Assembly: GCA_043818215.1 (NCBI GenBank)
Contig: JBDRGC010000163.1
Span: 1 to 9,444, forward strand
Direction: 5' to 3'
DNA: 9,444 bases
From: JBDRGC01 sp043818215
GTDB lineage: Bacteria > Chloroflexota > Anaerolineae > Anaerolineales > UBA11858
Part shown: one piece after another, positions 4,718-9,444 of the stretch
How the letters are laid out: each line of letters opens with the position of its first letter
Position numbering within the stretch: position 1 is the first letter of the stretch
Notes under the pieces: model-generated
Told to the model about the DNA's origin: nothing
Database searches by the model: none
What the model saw: only the letters and a program-made list of their open reading frames with translations
Program-made: the position numbers and the translations under genes

Positions 4718-7180
4718 TCATTTTGAACCACGGCTTGTGCCTTCCTGATCTGCCCGGCGCAGGGCACGCGCCAGCAGGGTATAAGCCAGCCAGCCCATTT
4801 CTTGGTCAGGTTTAATCAACAGATTGGAAAAATCTAGCGGGGGAGTTCGTATTTCAGATTTCAGCGTTTTCAAGTTAATCAGTTCTCGAATACTCTCCGG
4901 TATAAAATTCAGCGTAGTCTGAATATGCCTGACAGCTTGTGGTTCCAAATTGTATGTCTGACACTCGCGGGCAAAGGGCGTGTGGTGGCGGGTGATGGCG
5001 GTCAGCGCGGCGCGGGCCAGGTCATTTTGCCCCAGAGCGCGGATCAAAAGCAGGGCAGCAGCCAGCGCTCCCTCTCCAGCGTGGTGCGGTTTGGGATGCT
5101 TGCGGTTGGTTGCTTTGGCCGCGGCCTGGTAGACCGGGTTGCCCCACTCGCTGTCAGTGTGAGCGGCAGCATAATCCACCCCAACCGGGTTGCCAGCGGC
5201 GTGCTGGTACGCCCGCGCCCAGTTTTGCCACCCGACACTCAGCTTGCCCACGTCGTGCAGCAAGCAAACTAACCAGGCGGCTTTTATTAGACTTCCCTCC
5301 GACCAGTCCAATCCAGCAGCCCGCGCGGCGTTTTCCACTGCCTGCGCCGGGAAGCGCAGCTCGTCCAAAGCCAGATCACGAAAGGCATCCAGCACCCGGC
5401 GGATGTGTTCTTCGTAAGATTCCAACTTGTACGAGAATCCCTCCCAGGTGCGTTCACCAGCATCTGGGGGCAAGGTGGAGCGAAACCCGGTATCTTCTTC
5501 GAGGTCGGCGACAAAACCTTCGTCGGGCAGATACCCGGCCAGCTCTGGATGAACCAGCAAGACGCGTGCCCCGGAGAGTAAACTGGTATCGGACAACGGT
5601 TTCCAGCCGTACTCGGTGCGATTCTCCTCCTTTTCATCCGCTGAAATGCCATGATCTTCGATCATATACTTGACTGTCCATTCCAAATCAAGTTCACCCT
5701 CTCTCTCTTTCCAACCCTTGAACATGCCATACAATGTGCTCCGTTGTAAGTTGAAACCCGTTGCGCCGTAGGGATTTTTGAGCAGGGCCTCGGGATCGTC
5801 ATGAATCAAAACCCGGCGGCTGTCGGCATCGCGGATCAGCAAACGCCGGTCGTTTTGTTTCTCGCGATTCCCTTCTAAAAAGCGATAAATAGCCTCGGAG
5901 CGGGAAACCTTTCCAGCAGATAATTCCCGAAGAACTTGCTCATCCCGCGGGGTAGCCACCGCGTCCACAAAGGCCTGCTCTTTACCAAAATCAAAAGCTT
6001 CACCTGAATGATTTTGAAGCCACATAAAAGCCGCTTTCATTTCCTTCACCCAATGGGCTTCGTCTTCTGAGTTCTTCTTTTCTCGACCATACGGCATGTA
6101 ACTTTCCACTGGGTACACAATCACCCGTCCCTGTTCGCCAGGATAGCGGGCACAACGCCCGGCGCGTTGGATGAGCGCGCTGGCGGGGGCCAGTTCGGTA
6201 TGCAGGGTTTCGCTGGTGATGTCCACGCCAACTTCAATCGTTTGGGTCGCTACAACAATGACACTACCGGATGGGTCAGCATCTTCTCCTTTTCCAAACA
6301 GGTGATGTAGTTTTGCTTCGGTTTTCTGGCGGTCTTCGGGTAGGAAGCGGCTATGCAGGAGTAGCAACTCAATATCCAGCTCGCGGGTCTGGATCAGGTC
6401 TCGCAGATCCCGGTATAGGTTTTGGGCGCGCCAAACTGTGTTGCAGAGCGCCAGACTGCGCTTTTCGTGACTAGCAAGTACAGCCTCCGCAGAAAGGGGT
6501 ACCGCGGCAGTTTGCCAGGTGCGCTGACGCGGGCGTTCTCCATTCCGGGTTTCGATAGCATGTGCTTCTTCTGGGGAAACCAATTCAACCTCTGCATCCA
6601 AATACTTTGCCAGCTTGTTCAACATCGCTTTGCTGAAGGTAGCCGTCATCAACAAAACGGGAGCAATTTTGCGAAGCTGCCGGAGAGCATACAGTGTCGA
6701 GGGCAAGGTTGAGCCGGGGTCAAGCAGGTGGAATTCATCGAAAACCAGATAGCTGCCAACCATCGCCCCTGCATTGAGATTCGCCCACCGGTTGGGCAGG
6801 CTGTAGGGCATGGTGAGGTAGCTGCTGAGGAATTGGTCGATTGTGCAGAAGGTCAAATCACTTTCGAAACGCGGGTCATGGGATTGTTCTCCAGTTTGAA
6901 TTTGAACCTTTAACTCTTTGCGGAAACGACGGTGGAAAGAAGCCGCCCGGTCACGATATTCGGCGACAAATTGATTTGCCAAAACACGCATTGGTACAGC
7001 ATATACACACTTTGTCGGAAACTGTTGCGTATTCTCACTGCGCCACCTATGCAAAAAAGGCAGCAAGGCAGCAGTGGTTTTCCCTGCCCCAGTGGGCGCT
7101 TGCAAGATTACACTTTTTCCTGAGAGTAATTTCCGCGCAACGCGTTCCTGAAAATTGTAGGGTTTCCAACCTGTCATCAT
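4718..7180 (-). CDS. cas3: Cas3 helicase-nuclease with C-terminal HD domain
   Basis: This 820-aa protein is the effector recruited by Cascade to unwind and cut target DNA. The N-terminal half is a superfamily 2 helicase: YNFQ (8-11), Walker A APTGAGKT (28-35), DEFH (148-151), TAT (179-181) and QRAGRCAR (338-345), with TQTIEVGVD just before it. The HD nuclease domain is at the C-terminus: LLHDVGKLSVGWQNWA with H642 and D643, then KPHHAGEGA, and the HHT motif at 732-734. All key residues appear present, so it is probably active. Most Cas3 proteins carry HD first; the helicase-HD order is known from type I-G (formerly I-U). The ATG at 7180 overlaps the regulator's stop by one base (TAATG), with GGAGG in the regulator's last codons; a second ATG follows immediately. 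It converges with the antitoxin gene. Confidence 0.95.
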   Translation of the reverse strand: MMTGWKPYNFQERVARKLLSGKSVILQAPTGAGKTTAALLPFLHRWRSENTQQFPTKCVYAVPMRVLANQFVAEYRDRAASFHRRFRKELKVQIQTGEQSHDPRFESDLTFCTIDQFLSSYLTMPYSLPNRWANLNAGAMVGSYLVFDEFHLLDPGSTLPSTLYALRQLRKIAPVLLMTATFSKAMLNKLAKYLDAEVELVSPEEAHAIETRNGERPRQRTWQTAAVPLSAEAVLASHEKRSLALCNTVWRAQNLYRDLRDLIQTRELDIELLLLHSRFLPEDRQKTEAKLHHLFGKGEDADPSGSVIVVATQTIEVGVDITSETLHTELAPASALIQRAGRCARYPGEQGRVIVYPVESYMPYGREKKNSEDEAHWVKEMKAAFMWLQNHSGEAFDFGKEQAFVDAVATPRDEQVLRELSAGKVSRSEAIYRFLEGNREKQNDRRLLIRDADSRRVLIHDDPEALLKNPYGATGFNLQRSTLYGMFKGWKEREGELDLEWTVKYMIEDHGISADEKEENRTEYGWKPLSDTSLLSGARVLLVHPELAGYLPDEGFVADLEEDTGFRSTLPPDAGERTWEGFSYKLESYEEHIRRVLDAFRDLALDELRFPAQAVENAARAAGLDWSEGSLIKAAWLVCLLHDVGKLSVGWQNWARAYQHAAGNPVGVDYAAAHTDSEWGNPVYQAAAKATNRKHPKPHHAGEGALAAALLLIRALGQNDLARAALTAITRHHTPFARECQTYNLEPQAVRHIQTTLNFIPESIRELINLKTLKSEIRTPPLDFSNLLIKPDQEMGWLAYTLLARALRRADQEGTSRGSK

Positions 7181-8238
7181 TAACCTCCAAAGAAATCAGC
7201 AAAGGTGTCAGAAATTGTGGGAGAAGTGTCTTGTTGAGTTAACGTTTGAACAACCCACCCATACTGTTCTGCCATCGCCTTCGCCTCCCCCATCAACGTC
7301 TCCCTCAACTCCTCCGGCCCCACCGCCTCCACATTTGCCCCCCATCCCCTAACCCACGGGAGCATCTCGCGCCACTCGGCCACGTCTGCACGCCACACAA
7401 CTGAGCCATCGTCATTTTCTTCGATCTGTTGGCCGTGATGCCATTGGGTCTCACACACTCTCTTTGCCACTTTGCGGCTGAACTTCAACTCCACTGCCAC
7501 GGGTTCGCGCTCCGTAAACCAGATACCCCAGGCGGCTTTCAACTGCTCGCGGGGATCGAAATCATCGGGGATTTTGTACGCTTCGTCTTCCAGCAACCGG
7601 ATGGTGCGGATGCGCTCGATTTTGAAGGTACGAATTTTGCCCGGCGGCTCCCGCAGGCCAATCACGTGTACCGTGCGTCCCACGGCGTAAGGCTCGATGA
7701 AGTAAGGCGCAAAGTCGTATTCGAATACGCGACCATTTTCCATTTCGTGAGTCAGGCGAACTTTCTTACCCTGCGACCAGGCCTGGGTCAGCGTTTCCAG
7801 GACTTGCAGGAAAATCGGGTCCCGGCGGCGGGTGTCTCCATCCAGCACATCGGCGGAACGTTGCAAGTGGCCGCTGATGAATGGCGCCAGCCCTTCGAGC
7901 GCGTTGCCCAGTTTTCGCAGGGCCGCGGCCGCGTGAGGATTGTGCTTGTCCGTCCGGGTGGTCAGCAGCCGGGTTGCCAGGTGCAGAGCCAGACTTTCGT
8001 GCATCGTGAGGGAGACCTTTACTTCGTAGATGTCCCGATCAATCGCAAAACAGCCCGGTGAAGGCTCAGATACAGGGATGTCCATGCCCTCCAAACTGTC
8101 GATATATTCCGCGGCCGTTGACCGGTGGACGTTCAAACGGCGGGCGATTTCCGCCTTCCGCAACCCCCTGGGGTGTGCCAGCAGGAGTTGCGTGAGTTTA
8201 TGCAGGTTATCGAATTTGCGTTCGTCTTTCTTGCCCAT
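7180..8238 (-). CDS. WYL-domain transcriptional regulator of the cas genes
   Basis: A 352-aa protein with the standard layout of WYL regulators. The N-terminal winged helix-turn-helix spans about residues 9-60, with the HTH itself at LRKAEIARRLNVHRSTAAEY (26-45). A linker follows, then the WYL domain around FEYDFAPYFIEPYAVGRTVH (170-195 region) and FKIERIRTIRLL, and a C-terminal WCX-like domain (VAVELKFSRKVAKRV to WGANVEAVGPEEL). WYL domains sense ligands, often nucleic acids or nucleotides, and such regulators are frequently found beside CRISPR-Cas operons. The gene is translationally coupled to cas3, so it likely controls itself and cas3. The ATG at 8238 lies downstream of an AT-rich region with a palindrome (8264-8279); a weak GGGAG lies about 8 nt before the start. 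The ligand and whether it represses or activates are unknown. Confidence 0.92.
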   Translation of the reverse strand: MGKKDERKFDNLHKLTQLLLAHPRGLRKAEIARRLNVHRSTAAEYIDSLEGMDIPVSEPSPGCFAIDRDIYEVKVSLTMHESLALHLATRLLTTRTDKHNPHAAAALRKLGNALEGLAPFISGHLQRSADVLDGDTRRRDPIFLQVLETLTQAWSQGKKVRLTHEMENGRVFEYDFAPYFIEPYAVGRTVHVIGLREPPGKIRTFKIERIRTIRLLEDEAYKIPDDFDPREQLKAAWGIWFTEREPVAVELKFSRKVAKRVCETQWHHGQQIEENDDGSVVWRADVAEWREMLPWVRGWGANVEAVGPEELRETLMGEAKAMAEQYGWVVQTLTQQDTSPTISDTFADFFGG

Positions 8239-8263
8239 TTTCTTACTCCCAATTATATTGGCT

Positions 8264-8279
8264 TGCTATAAATATAGCA
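8264..8279 (-). promoter_or_regulatory. Palindrome in the promoter region of the WYL regulator
   Basis: TGCTATA-AA-TATAGCA is a perfect 7-2-7 inverted repeat centred about 33 bp upstream of the regulator's start codon. On the minus strand a TATAAT (within 8253-8258) lies between it and the gene, and TATATT lies inside it. A site covering or abutting the promoter of a DNA-binding protein is a natural autoregulatory operator. No convincing -35 hexamer is seen, so the exact promoter is uncertain. Confidence 0.45.
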
Positions 8280-8397
8280 CACCTTTTGCCCAAATAACCT
8301 GACAACTGTTGCGAATTCGATAATTCGTTTTATTCACAATTCGGTGTAGTGTTTTTCTCGCTTGCCGCAAGCGGGTTTCGTCGGCTTTCCGTGCCAT
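8266..8397 (-). CDS. Possible 43-aa basic peptide, unrecognised
   Basis: An ATG at 8397 opens a 43-aa frame beginning MARKADETRLRQARKTLHRI and ending in VLYL, with the stop codon inside the palindrome at 8264-8279. The peptide is strongly basic with a helical first half, looking like the start of a small DNA- or RNA-binding protein. The start overlaps the longer ORF at 8330-8545 in another frame. No good Shine-Dalgarno is seen. It could be a real small gene, a leader peptide of the regulator operon, or chance. Confidence 0.25.
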   Translation of the reverse strand: MARKADETRLRQARKTLHRIVNKTNYRIRNSCQVIWAKGVLYL

Positions 8398-8545
8398 AGC
8401 AAAACTCCGTAGAAATAGATTTGCCCATAGTATAAACCGCACGTGTTGGGACTATCCCAACAAACACAAGCGAATTTTCAGTGTAATCCAACATGACACC
8501 TGCGGGAACACCCCGATTCCCATCCAAAAAAGTAGATAGGTACAA
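8330..8545 (-). pseudogene. Short ORF resembling the N-terminus of the window's Cas8, possible relic
   Basis: A TTG at 8545 with AGGAG six nt upstream opens a 71-aa frame. Its translation start region resembles that of cas8: over 29 bp from the ribosome site into the first codons, about 22 bases agree, both using TTG-TAC as start. Aligned without gaps over 40 residues, 12 positions agree with Cas8, including M1, Y2, S4, T5, the G30-I31-V32 triplet, R35, A36 and M40. The resemblance stops after that, and the frame ends at residue 71. It may be a decayed 5' fragment of a second cas8-like gene or a recombination scar. I saw no match to another family. The similarity is by eye and moderate, so chance is not excluded. 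Confidence 0.35.
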
Positions 8546-8564
8546 TTTTGTCTCCTCTCGCTTA

Positions 8565-8582
8565 GTGTAATCGGTATTACAC
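8565..8582. promoter_or_regulatory. Inverted repeat GTGTAAT-CGGT-ATTACAC
   Basis: A perfect 7-4-7 inverted repeat lies just upstream of the ribosome site of the 8330-8545 ORF. A further GTGTAATC half-site occurs at 8481-8488. This could be an operator for a small dimeric regulator or part of the end of the neighbouring repeat element. No T-run follows, so it does not look like a terminator. Confidence 0.4.
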
Positions 8583-8584
8583 AG

Positions 8585-8731
8585 TCAATGCCATTAAGTT
8601 AAGGGTTGGTGTCTGCCGGATCATCGCGCAGCATCCCTTTGTGGGACGGATCCGACAGGAGCAGTGTATGGTTTTCTGACATGCTCCAGGCGGATTCGCA
8701 ATCCGCCGATGGCTAAACTTAATGATATTGA
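8585..8731. mobile_element. MITE-like element with 19-bp terminal inverted repeats
   Basis: The left end TCAATGCCATTAAGTTAAG (8585-8603) pairs with the right end CTAAACTTAATGATATTGA (8713-8731) with 16 of 19 positions matching. Inside are nested hairpins: CTGCCGGATC (8613-8622) with GATCCGACAG (8649-8658), one mismatch; GGAGCA with TGCTCC (8682-8687); and GGCGGATT-CGC-AATCCGCC (8689-8707, perfect 8-bp stem). At about 147 bp with no ORF it fits a miniature inverted-repeat transposable element or a structured repeat. No target duplication is visible, and the parent transposase is unknown. Confidence 0.5.
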
Positions 8732-8738
8732 TTACGCA

Positions 8739-8780
8739 GTGCCGGTGCGGTGCATCGTGCCGGTATGGTGCATCGTGCCC
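8739..8780. repeat. 18-bp tandem repeat, 2.3 copies
   Basis: GTGCCGGTGCGGTGCATC (8739-8756) is followed by GTGCCGGTATGGTGCATC (8757-8774) and a partial GTGCCC (8775-8780). The first 13 bases of the second copy recur exactly at 8990-9002. Each recurrence lies near CTTGTTTTT(T)GCAC, found at 8807-8818 and about 8975-8988, so this whole region seems built from shuffled copies of a short element. Confidence 0.65.
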
Positions 8781-8812
8781 TTTGGGTAAATCTGTGGTTA
8801 ATTTCCTTGTTT

Positions 8813-8842
8813 TTGCACAGCATACCCTTCGGTATTGTGCAA
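8813..8842. repeat. Hairpin TTGCACA..ATACC-CTTC-GGTAT-TGTGCAA
   Basis: TTGCACA (8813-8819) pairs with TGTGCAA (8836-8842), and ATACC (8822-8826) with GGTAT (8831-8835) around a CTTC loop; only a 2-nt bulge interrupts the stem. It is a stable hairpin of interspersed-repeat type. No adjacent gene ends here, so a terminator role is not supported. Confidence 0.45.
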
Positions 8843-8897
8843 GGAATCAACTACTACGACCCTAACCCGGACGAGCCGGAACCAAAAGGAATCTCTC

Positions 8898-8967
8898 ACC
8901 ACCAAGGCATAAAGACACAAAGTTAAGAAATAAAGAGTTTTCCTTCGTGCCTTTGTGCCTTGGTGGT
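8898..8967. repeat. 25-bp imperfect inverted repeat (CACCAAGGCA..AAAG family)
   Basis: The left arm 8898-8922 (starts ACCACCAAGGCA) and the right arm 8943-8967 (ends CCTTGGTGGT) pair at 22 of 25 positions around a 20-nt AT-rich loop. Stem sequences of this ACCACCAAGGCACAAAG type are a widespread interspersed repeat in several bacterial phyla. It marks the region as intergenic repeat territory. Confidence 0.6.
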
Positions 8968-9035
8968 AAATGTTCTTGTTTTTTGCACCGTGCCGGTATG
9001 GTATGCAAACTTTTCACTGCTAAGGTACTAATCGC

Positions 9036-9353
9036 CTAATGGGGGCCAACAGCTTTCACCCCCTGCTCGGGTAATTCGAAATACCCGTAAGGGCCAGGGT
9101 CGATTAAGCGATAGGTTTGGGTAACAGGGGCATAGGTAAAATTCACCCCCAGTCGGTGACGGAGATTATGCCGGTCGTTTTCGAATGCTTTCTTGAGGGC
9201 TGGTTGCGCCGGTGGATATGCGTTCTCGCCCGCAAGCTGATTCACCGCCTCCACCAATTCATGATGCGTCGCTGGCCCTTGAAGCAAGCGGCGTAAAAGT
9301 GCCAGGCTGCGCCGGAGTGCGAGCCATTCGCTGCCACGAGTACTTTTTGACAT
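9036..9353 (-). pseudogene. Truncated HTH domain of a second WYL-type regulator
   Basis: The ATG at 9353, with AAGGGGA three nt upstream, gives 105 aa (MSKSTRGSEWLALRRSLALL onward). The sequence reads as the N-terminal HTH region of a WYL regulator: RRLLQGPATHHELVEAVN is the start of the winged helix, LKKAFENDRHNLRHRLGVNF the recognition and wing part, and TYRLIDPGPYGYFELPEQ the linker that normally leads to the WYL domain. Full-length relatives are about 300-350 aa; here the frame ends right after the linker and no WYL domain is found in any frame downstream, where interspersed repeats begin. It is either a truncated pseudogene or a stand-alone DNA-binding fragment. The 90 bp upstream hold the short inverted repeat AGAAG-AATA-CTTCT but no clear promoter. 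Confidence 0.65.
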
Positions 9354-9444
9354 AGTTCCCCTTTCTTGGCCTGAGGATGGACAGAAGAATACTTCTCGAA
9401 AAGTTCCTTTTGGGGAATGAAACAATCCATTCAGGGATTTGCGT

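Noticed and set aside
5110..5673. Plus-strand frame of 187 codons opposite cas3
   Set aside because: Arginine- and proline-rich translation typical of an antisense shadow of a GC-rich gene; cas3 motifs on the other strand are unambiguous.
7429..8061. Plus-strand reading frame opposite the WYL regulator
   Set aside because: Antisense to a clear HTH-WYL protein; no domain or credible ribosome site.
8800..8926. Plus-strand open stretch reading NYYDPNPDEPEPKG before a stop
   Set aside because: No start codon with a ribosome site, and it crosses two hairpin repeats; at most a tiny remnant of a lost gene.
9354..9425. Longer N-terminus of the truncated HTH protein (start near 9425)
   Set aside because: The added residues do not look like a regulator N-terminus, and ATG 9353 has a clear AAGGGGA just upstream.

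Overview
The window carries most of a type I CRISPR-Cas effector operon on the minus strand, flanked on both sides by repeat-rich non-coding DNA. The organism is a bacterium of medium GC content. WYL-domain regulators, a DevR-like Cas7 and interspersed hairpin repeats would fit a Chloroflexota (Anaerolineae/Chloroflexia-like) genome. That placement is an inference from gene style and was not tested by any search.

Layout from left to right. Bases 1-611 hold no recognisable gene but are dense in structure: a direct repeat at the edge, a hairpin, four perfect palindromes (162-245), a tandem array of eight 22-bp units (309-478), and an array of heptamers that changes orientation (508-611). Cas5 (590-1297), Cas7 (1305-2315) and a Cas8-like large subunit (2343-4121) follow on the minus strand as a compact unit. 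A small plus-strand toxin-antitoxin module, BrnT plus a BrnA-like antitoxin (4218-4710), splits the cas genes. Then come a Cas3 helicase-nuclease with its HD domain at the C-terminus (4718-7180) and a WYL regulator (7180-8238), both minus strand and joined by a TAATG overlap. Upstream lie a palindrome that may be the regulator's operator (8264-8279), a short ORF whose start region resembles that of cas8 (8330-8545), a MITE-like inverted-repeat element (8585-8731), more short repeats and hairpins, and a truncated HTH protein of a second WYL-type regulator (9036-9353).

How it could work together: the regulator controls itself and cas3. The cas8-cas7-cas5 unit would be transcribed separately from the 96-bp region it shares with brnT. 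Cas8, Cas7 and Cas5 would form the crRNA-guided surveillance complex and recruit Cas3 to degrade DNA. No cas6, cas1, cas2, cas4 or CRISPR array is visible, so crRNA processing and spacer acquisition must come from elsewhere or, for processing, possibly from Cas5.

The points most worth a second look are the toxin-antitoxin module lodged inside the cas operon with its start overlapping a candidate cas8 promoter, the HD-last Cas3 paired with a DevR-like Cas7, the iteron-like 22-bp array, the heptamer cruciform that encodes the end of Cas5, and the possible cas8 5' relic upstream of the regulator.
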